This document shows, piece by piece, positions 1 through 11,019 of a DNA stretch of 64,000 bases. The position numbers were made by a program, and so were the translations under genes. The notes under the pieces were generated by a model. That model searched no databases. It had not been told where the DNA came from and saw only the letters and a list, made by a program, of their open reading frames with translations. Each line of letters opens with the position of its first letter. Within the stretch, counting starts at the first letter, position 1. The stretch comes from Simmondsia chinensis (taxonomy: Eukaryota; Streptophyta; Magnoliopsida; Caryophyllales; Simmondsiaceae): contig JAGTTD010000007.1 of NCBI GenBank assembly GCA_018398585.1, positions 13,756,320 to 13,820,319 of the forward strand. The letters are read 5' to 3'.

Positions 1-302
1 ATTACAATTCAAACATTACACACATTATGCAGCCAGCTGCTGCAACTTATTACTAACGCTACTAATTGAATGCAACTAACATGATTAAGCTATTACATTA
101 CTCATAAGCTATACCAACAGCCCCTAACAGCAGCAGCATAGCAGCAGCTACCGAACATAGCACACAGGCCCCACCAGCTCATGCCTCAGATTCTCGCATT
201 CATAACATCGATCTAGATGTCTGATAGCCTCATTAGGTACTTGAGGATTCGCCTCCTCTGTTGGCCTCAACTAGTGACTTGTATGCAACAAACTAGCAGG
301 TA

Positions 303-728
303 TTAATGGTTCCGGAGCAATAGGCACATTTTGTCTCCTGAATTGCTCTCGTGGTTCAACAAATTTCTCATCAATCTATTGCATTTACTAACTAAATCGA
401 CAGTTAAACCTTTCCTCAAACTCCTGTGATTATTGCTTAACTCAATCAGAAATCTTTTCTTCAATTTGTTGAGCTCGATGATTAAACTGATCCTAAATTG
501 TTGATTAAACTGCAGTAAGAATTCACTTTTCGACTGTCTTAAGGCTTCACTTTGTAACTGCTGAAACTGAACAATGAACTCCTTCATCTAAAAGCTCAAT
601 TGTGCGTTCGGGACAAAATCTTGGTCTGCTGCAGCACCAGTACTAACAACATCAGCATATGAAGGATTAGTTGCTGCTCTAGCAGCTCCTGACCTTGTTG
701 TAACTCCTAGTACCGATTGACTTGCCAT
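303..728 (-). pseudogene. gag N-terminal part, broken
   Basis: Start codon at 726-728 opens MASQSVLGVTTRSGAARAA, close to the MVNTRSGAATSN start of the gag at 44159. The frame is cut by one in-frame TAG at 588-590 and then continues in the same frame as 94 residues rich in Gln, Leu and basic residues (303-587), likely a coiled-coil region. No retro-gag core or zinc knuckle is present in this part. In family terms this would be the N-terminal part of the virus-like-particle protein. Short and degenerate, so assignment rests on the start motif and its position just after the primer site. Confidence 0.6.
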
Positions 729-820
729 TATTTTTTTAAAATTTTGAATCAATTCAGTATTTTATGTTTGCAATTGGAATATTTGATATCAAATCATGTT
801 TGATTTAGAAGCCAAACAAG

Positions 821-832
821 GCTCTGATACCA
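821..832 (-). other. Primer binding site, initiator Met-tRNA
   Basis: Minus strand reads TGGTATCAGAGC, the standard complement of the 3' end of plant initiator Met-tRNA, two bases inside the LTR at 835. It fixes the orientation of the element. Confidence 0.85.
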
Positions 833-834
833 AT

Positions 835-1180
835 TGTTAAGCCTCTAGATAAACTTGAAGCTTAACCTTGTGAAAGAAGAGATTAGATGAGAAGAGAAGT
901 GAAGGAGGTGAGAAGTATAGAGAGATTTAGATAAGAGCGAGAAATATCTCAAATAGATTAGATTGGATTTTCATTGAATGATTGAATGATTACACTTGAT
1001 CAACTACTTATAAGCAAACTAATACACAAGAGACGCTAGCAACAGCCTTAACCGACCTTGGGGCCAAAAATATCTAATCAAACGAAAATATCTACTTAAG
1101 CCATGTGACATATTACACGACATTACATTGATTCAGATACTACAACTTGATTACATTCTTATTTCAAGCTAATCATAACA
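835..1180 (-). repeat. 5' LTR (minus-strand element)
   Basis: 346 bp beginning TGTTAAGCC and ending CATAACA on the plus strand, so it carries the usual TG...CA ends with short inverted tips. It borders the primer site at 821-832. It resembles the LTRs at 26342-26794 and 30967-31422 in the first 150 bp (same TGTTAAG start followed by purine-rich GAAGAAGAGATTA-type sequence), showing a related family. Confidence 0.8.
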
Positions 1181-1619
1181 CAACCATTCCCACACCCCGA
1201 TTGTGATGGGTGCTTAGGGGTATCCCGCAGATGCCCTTGAGATCACTGTACACTTGAGGGGTAGTGGTAGGCATATAATCATGTGCCTGACCTTCCCCTC
1301 CATAATTAATTGGCCACCTTCATCGAGCAAATTATTGGGCTGGGTCTCGCAAGGGTAAATAGGCCCTTATATAGTAAACCTTATCCTAACTACATTGAAA
1401 GGGATTACCCTTTTCCTCGAGGATACAAAAATCCATGAGTTTACCCTCTTCTCAGGGAAGGCACTGTTTTTGCTCTCGAGCACCTAGCAAGATTCAAATG
1501 CTAGTGTAGGGAAGCAGTAAATAACCAATATCTCAAATTAAGGTTGTTCCATAGTTCGTTAATTGGAACCGCTTTCCAATGGTATATCAGCCTCTCACCT
1601 AATTCTATTTACTGTTGGG

Positions 1620-2461
1620 ACAGCATAGCCAGACAATTTCAGGCCCAATTTCCTAGAATATCGTTAGGAACTTTCATGTCAAACTTGGATCAAATGAGAT
1701 AAAAGTCAGGCGAGTCAGTGGAAGAATACATTAATCGGTTCAAGCGAGCCCAGTTGAAATGCTTTATAGCTCTTCTTAAGCTCGAATGTGCCAAGCTAAC
1801 TCTAAATGACTTGGACATTGAATTCAGGAAGAAATTCGAGGGCTCTAATTTTACAATGCTTCTTGGGCTAGCAGAATGTGCCGCTAGATACGAGGCAGTC
1901 TTCAACGAAGAAAGCTTTAGGAAAAACAATGTGTACGGGACATAGGTGCACAACTTAATTGTGGGGGAGGAAGAGCCTCCAAATGAAACCAATGTAGCTG
2001 AGTACATCAAAGGATCTCATGTAGTTTGTAATCCTTTGATTAAGAAGGATGTTAAAGCTAGGAAGACTGACCAGTTCCAAGACTTGAGGAAGTATTCATT
2101 TGAACTTTCTCGAGCCGATGTAACGTTTGATTGGTTTGAGGCAAATAATAAACTTAAGATCAAGGGTGAACATAGAAAATCGGATCTCAACTCGAATAAG
2201 GGGAAGGTATACTGTAAGTGGCACAATTCGTTAACTCACTCAACGAACAACTGCGTGATCTTTAAAAACATGGTTCAAGATGCCATAGAGGCCAGAGAAT
2301 TGATCTTTCCGAGAGAAGGACAAATGGGCATCGATGAAGACCCTTTCCTTAGTTCGCTTCATGTCAACGTTGTTGAAATTGTTAACAAAAATAATACATG
2401 CTATGTCCAGGCTAACCCTCTTTCTTTGAACAGGAAGAAAATGGTGCTTAGTGACAATTAG
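1620..2461 (+). pseudogene. Tat-lineage gag remnant
   Basis: Two frame blocks (1718-1945 and 1946-2461) read as one Tat-type gag. The first holds the retrotransposon gag core ending (EEYINRFKRAQLKC, AARYEAVFNEE). The second holds the lineage's characteristic cysteine-histidine segment YCKWHNSLTHSTNNCVIFKN followed by basic residues and DEDPF. This segment replaces the usual CCHC knuckle in Tat elements. TAG stops near 1696 and 1943 break the frame. Gag would package the element RNA in cytoplasmic particles; this copy cannot make a full protein. Confidence 0.75.
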
Positions 2462-3214
2462 AAGGCTCGGGTGGCTAATCATCTTTTTGAACAGTGGGTC
2501 ATTGAAGGAATACTAGCATTTGCAAGACTGGTGCATACTTTGGATGATGGGATATGCCATTGGCACATCACTAAACTTCATCCTACTAGTAGGTGCGCCA
2601 TTTTCAAGAATTTGCTGATCAAGCTCTGCCAATAACTCCGCCATCATGTTGACCGTTGCAGAGGAAATGGCTATGACAATCAGTGGTAGTCTGGGTTCAT
2701 CCCAAAGTCTAACTACTTGGGAGAAGATATCTCGCGACTTGGAAAGGATGTCATACGTGGCATGTCATTAATGCTGTGGGAAAAATACAAGCTGCAGTGA
2801 CGAAACTCATATTGCTTCCTCAATATATTTCCCTTACCGATGCTTTGTTTGAAACTCAAGTGCCATCTGAGAAACCTCAAAGAAGTGATCTAGCCGAGGA
2901 TTCTCCCTGGAGCACTTAGATTATTATGAGGACAGGGCACCCTATGAGAAACCCGAAGTACACGTTACTTAACATGGACACCAGCCCAGGCACCATGGCA
3001 GTCAGGTTATCAGCTATCGAGCATGAGGTTCAGTAATGTATGGAGCAGAAATCACCTTAATCAGAAGGTAGCTATTCCTTCCAACTTAACTCGAACTCGG
3101 AAGAGAAGGCAGCTGCACAATAGGGCATCCCATCAAAGAATCACACTTGATTCCTACCTAACTAGGCTTTCTTAAGAAGAAGCCAGGGTTCACAAGGGTA
3201 AAAAGGCCGAGCAC

Positions 3215-4480
3215 GTGGATCTCGAGGATCCAGTGACTAGGTCCAAGCCTTCTACTACTAGTAAGGGGCCAAATCATAAGAAATTCAAAAGGTGGGCTAG
3301 TCTCCCATCTTCAAAAGGACAAGAATCATGGTGGGATCACCTTATCAAGGACCCCCTAGTTCAGCAATCAGCTGAGAATGAGGAGGAGTACTCCCCTTTA
3401 AGCATTAACATAGCAGAACCATTGGATCGCATAAACTCAACATGGTCTGACATTGAAAATGACTTTCACAAAGAAGACTTCCTATAGGCTATGGAGGAGT
3501 CTCGAACTTCAAAGGTTGATCACAACAAACAACCTCAAGAATTGGACATGCTAATTAATTGTGATCCGCAACAACAAAGAGAGGATACACCTAGGGTCGA
3601 TAAAGTTGAGAAGGGGATAGACCAAGGGATCCAAATTCAATTTGGAATGTTGCCTAGAAGGGTGGACATTAGAACTCCCCTACTCCCTCCCCTGGAATAC
3701 ATGGCAACCAATATCCAAGAAGGTCTCAAAGGTGATGTGATAGCATCAGATGAGGAGCCTCAAGTCAAGCTCATGGATGAAGCAGCTGCCATGAAAGGTA
3801 CACTAGACCCTTTATCTATTATAGTTAATACTACAACATCCAAATTTCCTGGTGATCCACCTGATATAATGAATATGATGTTTGATGGACCCGATACCAT
3901 CAATAAACACATCAAGCCCCTATATATCCAAGCCAAATTCAATGGCATTCTGATAAACAGGGTCTTGGTAGATAATGGCACGGCTATAAATGTCTTGCCT
4001 TCATATATGTTGGGGGTCATTGTTAAGTCTCGAGAAGACTTAATTACTTCAGATATGACGAACTGTGGCTATTCTAGAGCTACCACCAAATCAAAGGAGT
4101 CATCCCGATTGACTTAACTGTTGGCAGCCTAAGCAAGCTAACAGCTTTCTTTGTGGTGGAAATTACCTCAAGCTATAACGCTCTGCTTGGTAGGGATTGG
4201 CTGCATGCCAATTATTGTATTCCATCCACAATTCACCCACTGTTAATCTTCTAGAACCATGACAAGTATGAGGTCACTCTAGCAGATAACAAGCTATTCA
4301 TGGCTTGCTCCAACTATGCTAAGGCAAAATTCTGTGAAGATGATGTGAGACCCCCTAGACGTCAAGAGGGCTCTTCACAATCAGCCCAACAACAAGACAC
4401 GATAGCCATCCTTGACAACCCACTAACCGAAGTTGAGATTAGTCAAGCGGATGTCAAGTCTGAAGATTCTAACTTCTAGG
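3215..4480 (+). pseudogene. Tat-lineage linker and aspartic protease remnant
   Basis: Acidic, poorly conserved linker (3215-3760), then the pre-protease and protease. The active-site segment reads RVLVDNGTAINVLPSYML (about 3960-4010). The catalytic Asp is kept but the normal DGGS/DTGA-type triad is DNG. After a frameshift the protease continues with the family pattern SYNALLGRDWLH (about 4170-4205). A TAG follows at about 4251. In an active element this enzyme cuts the Gag-Pol polyprotein. Confidence 0.7.
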
Positions 4481-4667
4481 GATATATGAGGGCCCTTATT
4501 CACAAAGAGGTCCCCCAAGGCACTTCAGAATCTTAATGCAGAGGCACCTAGACCTCCCAATAATGGCCCGAGAGGCCATTTCCTTAACATTAGCAAGGTT
4601 CATGGCCTAGCACACAGAGGATCAGCTTTAGGCTAAACAACCATTTCACGATTTTCAAGTCCATGCA

Positions 4668-5625
4668 GTGCAAGAAAAAGAACTGGAGCTCTTTGATCTA
4701 AGACTAGCACCAGCCAAAATGAAGGATCTAAGGTCTGAAGTCCAAGACCCCCTCTCCGAGGTTAATTTGGGCTTGACAAAGGACCCAAGACCTACCCATC
4801 TAAGTGCTCTGCTTTATGAGCAAAAAGAGCAGTACTTGACTTTGCTCCATGAATTCAAGCATTGCTTTGCTTGCAATCATCATAAGATGCCTAGCCTAGA
4901 TAGAAAAGTGGTGGAGCATAGGCTTCCTATCAAGTCAAGCTTGAAGCCTGTCATTCAGGGAAAGAGTAGGACGTCTCAAGAGGTCATAGATTTGGTCAAG
5001 GAAGAAATTGAAAGACTCATGTGCTCATTTACTCAGCCTCAAGGCATGAGGTTTTGTCCTTCATGGATGGCTACTGTACGTACTACCAGGTCATGACTGC
5101 CGTGGAGGATAAAAACAAGAAAGCATTCAGATGTCCTAGGTCAAAAGAAACGTTTAAGTGAGTGGCTATGCCCTTCGGCTTGAAGAATGCTGGCGCCACC
5201 TACTAGAAAGCCATGAACATGATTTTCATAACCTCATTGGCAAGACCATGGAAGTCTATATAGATGATATTATGGTCAAATTAAAATCCTAATTTATTGG
5301 AAGACACTATTAGTGTGTTCCTTAGAATGGGGGCTCACAAACTTAATATGACTCCATTGAAATGGGCATTTGGCATGCAAGTTGGAAACTTTCTGGGTTT
5401 TTTGGTACACCAGAGAGGCATCGAGGTGGATATTAATAAGACTAAGACTATTCAAATGGCTAAGCTTCCTTCAAGCAAAAAGGAGCTTCAATGCTTCTTA
5501 GGGCAGGTTAACTTCCTAAGACGTTTTATCTCGAATGTCGCAGGAAAAACCAAAGTCTTCTCTCCGCTGCTGAAGTTCAAGTCAGAGAAGGGCTTCAAGT
5601 GAGAGAAGCCACATCAAACAACATT
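4668..5625 (+). pseudogene. Tat-lineage reverse transcriptase remnant
   Basis: 4668-5096 gives the RT N-terminal region (VVEHRLPIKSSLKPVIQ, then KEEIERLM). The frame is lost and resumes at about 5060-5285 with FLDGY, MPFGLKNAGATY and the catalytic block VYIDDIMVK (YIDD, about 5255-5282). 5297-5602 gives the thumb and connection (FLGFLVHQRGIEVD, FLGQVNFLRRFISN). At least three breaks interrupt it. The catalytic aspartates themselves are intact. Confidence 0.8.
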
Positions 5626-5629
5626 CGAG

Positions 5630-6640
5630 GCCATCAAGGAGTACTCGATTAGGCCACTAGTACTAATTCCATCAAAGAAAGGCAAGCCTTTGAAGATCTT
5701 TGTCTCTGCTTCAAAGGAATCCATTGGTCGTTTGTGCGCACAGGACAATGAGTAAGGTTTTGAACAGGCTATGTTCTACCCTTAGCCATTGCCTAAATGA
5801 AGGTGAAATAAAGTATTCCTCAATTGAAAAACTATGTCCATCTTTATTCTACGTATCAATAAAATTAAGACATTATTTCTTGGCATTTACTATATATGTG
5901 GTTGCCTAGACAGATGTCTTTACATATATTCTAGATAGACCATTTTTAAAAGGAAGGTTAAATAAGTGGAATTTGAGTTGGTATATGTGTGACAAAAGTC
6001 AATAAAGGGGCAAGCCCTAGCGGACTTTTGAGCTGACCATCCAAATACCCATACTAGCTTAGGCAATGAGCTAGAACACCTTCTAGTGGTAGAATTAGTT
6101 CCTTGGAAACTGTTCTTCAATAGATCAAAGACTAGTTCTAGTGTTGGAGCATAATTGTGATAGAATCCCCGGAGGGAATCATCAATAAGCTGGCTGTCAC
6201 CTTGGTGGGAAGATGCTCCAATAACATGGCTAAGTATGAGGCTCTAATAATTGGCCTTCAAACTCTTCTAGGAATGCAAGTCCTCAATTTCCATGTTAAG
6301 GGGGATTAGTAATTGGTAATTAGCCAAGTAAACGGGGAGTTGCAGTGTCTAAGTAGTACCTCGAATTGATATCTATCAATTGTACACAAGCTGTTGAGTA
6401 AATTCAATAAGTATAGTTCAAGCACATGCCCAGGGAACAAAATAAGACATCCAATGACTTTGCTCAGTTGGCATCTGAGTATAAATTACCTAGAACTTTG
6501 TGCGAAGAGACTATGGTCATTAGGACTAAGATTTTGGATCATAAGATCAAGTGTACTGAGCCCTTCAAAGCTACACCAAATGAATGTTTGGAGTACTTTG
6601 AAGCACTTCAGAGATGACTAAGTGATCAAATTGAAGAAAC
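5630..6640 (+). pseudogene. Dual RNase H of Tat element
   Basis: The normal RNase H is recognisable at about 5630-5910 (IFVSASKESIGRLCAQ, followed by KVFLN and LRHYF-like pieces in shifting frames). A second one follows the KGQALADF linker at about 6010, with WKLFF, NNMAKYEALIIGLQ and later VPREQNK/ADAL-like MPREQNKTSNDFAQLA (6426-6470). A duplicated RNase H is a defining trait of Tat elements. The region then fades into non-coding DNA; the integrase zinc finger and DDE core are absent. Confidence 0.7.
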
Positions 6641-6967
6641 CGAGTCAGTTGTTCAATAGGACTGTCCGCTTCAGGAGGAGGAACATCCACGACATATGAG
6701 AGTTGTGCCATTGTTAGATGGTAAAGAAGCAAAGGGGATGGAAAGCAAAGAATATTAGAGTTTCAGTGAATGGAAGTGAAGATCGCAAGAATGCCAAAAT
6801 TTCAGAGAACAGCAGAAAGTGAAGAGTTCGAACCCTAACCGTCATATTAACAAAGATGCAAGAACGAAGAGCAAGCGACGCAGGTGTTCTCTCGCGAATT
6901 CCCTATAGCCATTGAGGGTCACATCGGCCAGGTTTTATTGGTTGTAAATTTAAATTTACCAACGTCT

Positions 6968-7670
6968 AAAAGGGGGCATTTGTTCACATCCTAATTTTAA
7001 CAAGGTTTTGACGACCCCGTTTTTGAGTAAAATGCCACATGGTCGTCACATGAGGGTATCCTCAAGGGGGGTTAGGCATTTGGCTATTACAATAGCAGCG
7101 TCTTAAGACCCATTCCTGAGAAATATTATTACCCTTGACAAGGGTATTAGCCACTTGAGGCTCACGATGGCTGAAGGGTGAAATAAGCCCAAGCTAGAGG
7201 AGCTGCCAGGAAAGCTGCAAGAATGTTAGTTTCCAAGCTCAAGTAATTTTCTTGGAGCACAATTTCAGCTGCATGGGCCTTAAGCTTAATTTAGGGAACG
7301 TGGAGCATCTAGAGGTGCTTCTACTAAAATTTTAGACATGGGCATCAAGGATTTCCCTCCAAAACTCAAGACACGTTGGTGAAGAATAAACGTGTGAAAA
7401 AGAAGAGCTCAGTGGCCAAACGTGGGTTAAGTTGCCGTGAAAATAAGATCAACCATTATAAAGACTCTGCGTCAGTCCAAAGTAGTACACATAAACTCAA
7501 GACAAAATTTCTTCAAGTTTTTTACAGCACACTTGTGCTTTTTTTCTTAAGAGTAGCATAACGTAGCTAGGCATAACATAGCATAGATCTTTGCCGTACT
7601 TACCTCCATAGTATTACTGTTCTTGGGCTTCAGGTATGACTTTCCAATTTTAGTCTGTTCGCGTAAATCA
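6968..7670 (+). repeat. Polypurine tract and probable 3' LTR
   Basis: AAAAGGGGGCATT at 6968-6980 is a polypurine tract directly before TGTTCACATCC, a plausible LTR start. About 470 bp on lies a TATA-like box (CATTATAAAGACTC, about 7451) followed by a 5'-leader-like stretch. I could not place the 3' end; 7670 is an estimate where the character changes. No second copy is available to align because the 5' LTR is outside or lost. Between 6641 and 6967 I see only decayed pol-like sequence and no gene. Confidence 0.4.
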
Positions 7671-7699
7671 AAAAGTTAACATTTGAGGCTTTAGTTTAA

Positions 7700-7850
7700 G
7701 GCTTTGATGGCCAAGGCGTTGTCCCTTGATTGCGTTGGTCTTAACACTACTTTCACTACTTGATAAGTTAGGTGAACTTAGGTTCTCGCCATTGATTAGG
7801 GCTTTGATGGCCAAGGCTTGTCTCTTGATTACGTTGGTCCTAATCCAGTG
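7700..7850. repeat. 98-bp direct duplication
   Basis: A segment beginning GGCTTTGATGGCCAAGGC and continuing CCCTTGATTGCGTTGGTC occurs at about 7702-7745 and again at about 7800-7845 with several substitutions and one indel. Non-coding. No gene or other structure is seen in the rest of 7670-8357. Confidence 0.7.
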
Positions 7851-8357
7851 ACCTGAATACGATTTACTCCACCTTAATCTTGCCAGACCTAAACTCATTC
7901 GAGTTATTATAAATCAAGGGTGCTAGGCCTAAAAACCTAATTGACTCAAGCTTTAAAGTGAACTACTGAGCTCTTGGGTTTGTCTCCACCCAGTTTTTAA
8001 GTGTTCTAGAAAAGGTCTATGTAGGCCCTGCTCCATCACTATAACTACCACTTGAGTTTGGTCCATATCCTTTAATTTTCTTTCACAAAAATACGCAAAA
8101 TCTACAAAATAGTTAAGAAAGTTTTCTTAATTGAAGCATAAGTAGAATTCAAGGTATAACCGAAGTCAGATACACCAAAATACCACAATCTTTCTATGAA
8201 AACGGTGAGTGGTTGAGGTTAAAGACTTGCAGTTCGTAATTAGGATCACTCTCTAGTCGCAGTAAGTCCCTTTTGCACGTTTGTTTAGTTTCCACATTTA
8301 CAGCAGCCGCACACACATTACTTGAAACAAAATAGAGCAAACATCCCGATTCAAACC

Positions 8358-9183
8358 TATTTGGAGTTACACTCCTGGTACTTACACACCTGGGACTTAC
8401 ACACCCAGTATTCACTCACTCGGTAGCTACACGCCTGATACATATACACCTGGCATTTATAAGCCTAATACTGTAAATATAACAAGCAGATAGTTACTAT
8501 ATAAAATCAATTTATAATAAACTAGACTTAAATTTAAAAATTAGACCTCAAAATATACCAAATAGATAAGTTAATTTAGGGGATGCCATGTGTCACCAGG
8601 TAACATATGGCATCCCCTCTTTTCCCTTTACAAAGTGAAATGTATAAATGAAGAAGCAGATAGGAAGAGAAGATGAGGATACATCTTCATAAGGGGGGAG
8701 GGGTAATATGCTTATAAAAGGGAGGGGAGTCACACCTCCCTTTCTTATGTTAAAGCCACACCTCCTCTCCGAAGCAATAGTAGTTCAAGCTTCGGGCTCT
8801 CCTCAAGCTAAGTATTATGCTTATTTGACCTACTAAATAAGCACAGGCTAGCCTATTTATCTAATATTAGCTTTATCAAATCCATTTTGGGGGTTTCAAC
8901 AAAGTATTCTGGTATATTTAATCATATTAATTTGTTAACTCTTCACTATTATATTTATTTATTATCCGCCTTCATTATTATTTGATATTGATACTGTCTT
9001 GAGTGTCGGAGGGGTCCCCCCATAGGTTACTCCCTGGGCCCCTCTAACTGTTTGTTTGATCTTGCAGGAAATATGAAGTTAAGCATGTAGCTAGAGCTTA
9101 AGTTTAGATCATCTTAACAAACCCCGTCTTATATAGAACTCCAATATGATGAATAAACACACTGACCCCAAACATTATAAATA
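8358..9183 (+). repeat. Tat-type LTR (copy A)
   Basis: About 830 bp homologous to the sequences at 42430-43290, 43300-43448 plus 51257-51700, and 60830-61115. Shared blocks in order are a run of about 15-bp ACTTACACACCTGG-like repeats, AACAAGCAGATA, a long hairpin, CATCTTCATAAG, GGGCTTCAAC, and a distal GGAGGGGTC...GGGCCCCTCTAACTGTTTG...TTGCAGGAAATATGAA segment. That last segment is typical of Tat/Retand LTR 3' ends. The 5' boundary is uncertain because homology fades upstream of 8358. The end is set by the primer site at 9186. Confidence 0.65.
8579..8617. other. 15-bp-stem hairpin in Tat LTR
   Basis: Inverted repeat GGGGATGCCATGTGT / ACATATGGCATCCCC with one mismatch and a short loop. The same palindrome is at 42664-42702 in copy B with about two mismatches, so it is part of the LTR family and not a chance fold. 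Confidence 0.8.
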
Positions 9184-9185
9184 GA

Positions 9186-9204
9186 TTGGCGTCATCTCTA
9201 GGAA
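9186..9204 (+). other. Primer binding site after Tat LTR copy A
   Basis: TTGGCGTCATCTCTAGGAA matches, with a few changes, the TTGGCGCCGTCTGTGGGAA type primer region that follows Tat/Retand LTRs. It shows copy A was a 5' LTR on the plus strand. From 9205 to about 9590 the sequence is AT-rich with no gag or other coding signal. Confidence 0.6.
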
Positions 9205-9589
9205 GGATCATAAGCGCACGCCTAGCTTGTTAGTTCTTGTAAAATTCAAACGCTTTAGCATCAGGTGGATCAATTTTGAACATTTTTGGTCTTTTTGGCA
9301 TTTGTTCTGGTAAGAATAAGCCTACTCATGAATTTAGTCTAAGTTATATTTAGGTGATGAGTATGGACTCATAGTGATAAATGGATGAACTATTGAGGTA
9401 TAAGTGAAGCACTTACTAATTTTTGACTGAATCCCTGATGCAAAAATGACTCAAGGTTGCAGAATATTAATATTGGTATTATTGACTCATGTTAATGAGG
9501 TGAGTTATAATTTAGTATTTTTTGGTTCTTTTGAATATATTCTAATAAGAACAAGTCTACTCTAGTACATTTAACCAAAAGAGCTCCCT

Positions 9590-10080
9590 TGTTTCCTTAA
9601 ACATATAAAGAATTTTGCTTGAATAAGAATATAGCACTTGTATATCCGTTTTACCTCTTTAAAATGTCTTTTAACCTATAAAGAGGTTTGTACTTGTAAA
9701 TCCTTTTTACCTATTTAAAGTATATCTTTGAACCTACAAAAAGGTTTGTATTTATATATACTTTACACATCTTTAAAGTATATCTTTGAACCTAAAAAGA
9801 AGTTTGCTTGAGTAAAAGACAAGTATTGTTACTTCCCTTTTTATCTCTTTCAAACATCCGTGAACAATAAAAGAGATTTGCTTAGGTAAAAGTCAAGTAT
9901 TTTTACATCCTTTTTACCTCTTTAACTATATCTTAAACCTATAAACAAGTTTACTTAAGTAACAATCAAATACTTTTGTATCCTATTTACCTCTTTTAAG
10001 TATATTTTTGAACATACAAAGAGATTTGCTTGGGTAAAGTCAAGTATTGTTATATCCTTTTACCCCTTTTTATATTCTTT
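9590..10080. repeat. Hairpin-bearing tandem repeat, about 6.5 units
   Basis: Diverged units of about 58-75 bp. Each reads roughly: GCTTG(A/G)GTAAAAGTCAAG, TATTxTTACATCC, TTTTTACCTCTTTAA, AGTATATCTTTGAACCTA, TAAAGAGGTTT. ACCTCTTT and AAAGAGGT in the same unit are complementary, so each unit could fold into a short hairpin with about 25 bases between arms. Unit starts fall near 9615, 9690, 9750, 9805, 9880, 9955 and 10030. No protein reads through it. Confidence 0.75.
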
Positions 10081-10084
10081 TTGA

Positions 10085-10330
10085 TAAAAAATTCAAAAAA
10101 TTTATCATAATTACATAAAACTCTTTAAGAGCTTCGTTTTGATAGATAATTCTATACGTAACTCTTCACACACTGCAAGTAATGCCCAATATAAGTCACA
10201 TGATCAAGTTATATAACAATCAACACAGCAGAAAATGCCCACCTCACCTTTTTTTTAATCTTTTCTTTTGTCGAAAATAGGAAAAATTATTATAATTGCA
10301 GCTCTTCGAGGGCTTCGTTTTGATATGTGG
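10085..10330. repeat. Partial direct duplication next to the hairpin repeat
   Basis: AAAACTCTTTAAGAGCTTCGTTTTGATA (about 10115-10143) recurs as CAGCTCTTCGAGGGCTTCGTTTTGATAT (about 10298-10326), with matching ATAATTA upstream. Each contains the inverted pair CTCTTxxxGAG. Diverged and non-coding. Confidence 0.5.
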
Positions 10331-10419
10331 CTCGCTCTCTAACTTCTTACGGAAAAAACGTTGTGTCCATTTAAAGTTACATGATACTTTATACATTTTA
10401 AAAATAAGCTTTGACCACC

Positions 10420-10960
10420 ATTTGACTACTACTTTGACCATCACTTTAAACCAACATTGTCACCTTCCTCCATCACCACCATTAACACCACCAAACCACC
10501 ATTAACACCTTTATCAACTACCCACTGGGATACACTACTCGCCACATTACTACCCCCCACCTTACTACCTGCCGTTGTCCACTGCCAAAGACCATCACGC
10601 GACGCTTTGAATTCGGACACCACTTCGTTGCTCACACGCAAACCCCGCCGTGACTCTTCGTATTCCGACTTTTGACCACCATTTTACACGTTGACCACCG
10701 GGCGTGACACTTCAAACTCTCGCCACTATCACCACCACTGCTCTATCACTTTGAGCACCTCCACTAACTTTGGCATTGGTTCACACAACCACCACAATTG
10801 CACACCACCACTAGTTCAAACACCCCTTCACACAGCACCATTGTCATCCTCTTAACATACACGATAAATATTTGACTTCTCATGCGACCAACCGCCATGC
10901 ACAACCACCGTCGTTCTTCACACCAACAACCGTCAAACTTCACACGTGACCACTGCTACT
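10420..10960. repeat. CAC/ACC-rich low-complexity stretch
   Basis: Dense in CCACC, CACCA and ACCATT triplets. Weak reading frames on both strands give only low-complexity Thr/Pro/His or Val/Gly runs. I see no gene here. Confidence 0.6.
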
Positions 10961-11019
10961 CTGCGCGCTAGCCATTGTGGTGCTAGGTGGCCCACCATCG
11001 GCAATTCTCTATCTTCCTC

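Larger units (their letters stand above)
1..1180 (-). mobile_element. LTR retrotransposon, 5' part, minus strand
   Basis: The 5' end of a Ty3-gypsy-like element read on the minus strand, its body running off the left edge. Going leftward it has an LTR (835-1180), a Met-tRNA primer site touching the LTR (821-832), a short leader and a gag-like frame opening with a TRSGAA motif like that of the chromovirus-like element at 43449. It sits against a decayed Tat element on its right. A 5-bp target duplication should end with CAACC (1181-1185), but the matching copy lies outside the window. Lineage inferred from gag start and primer site only; no RT visible. Confidence 0.75.
1181..7670 (+). mobile_element. 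Decayed Ty3-gypsy Tat-lineage element
   Basis: A plus-strand retroelement whose order is gag (about 1620-2461), long linker, aspartic protease (about 3930-4200), RT (about 4668-5600), RNase H and then a second, archaeal-type RNase H (about 5630-6620). The duplicated RNase H with the YCKWH-type gag is diagnostic of the Tat/Ogre/Retand lineage. No integrase follows the second RNase H; a polypurine tract (6968-6980) and possible LTR come within 350 bp. The left end was cut by the minus-strand element ending at 1180, so its 5' LTR and primer site are missing. Stops and frameshifts occur throughout. Confidence 0.8.

Noticed and set aside
821..832. A tRNA-Met gene fragment
   Set aside because: The 12-base match and others like it (30953, 43781, 57634) directly follow LTR ends and are primer sites.
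9590..10080. A CRISPR-like array
   Set aside because: Units vary in length, there are no unique spacers, and the setting is clearly a plant nuclear genome.
10296..10675. Small genes on either strand
   Set aside because: Opposite frames through CAC-rich low-complexity DNA without start context or family match.
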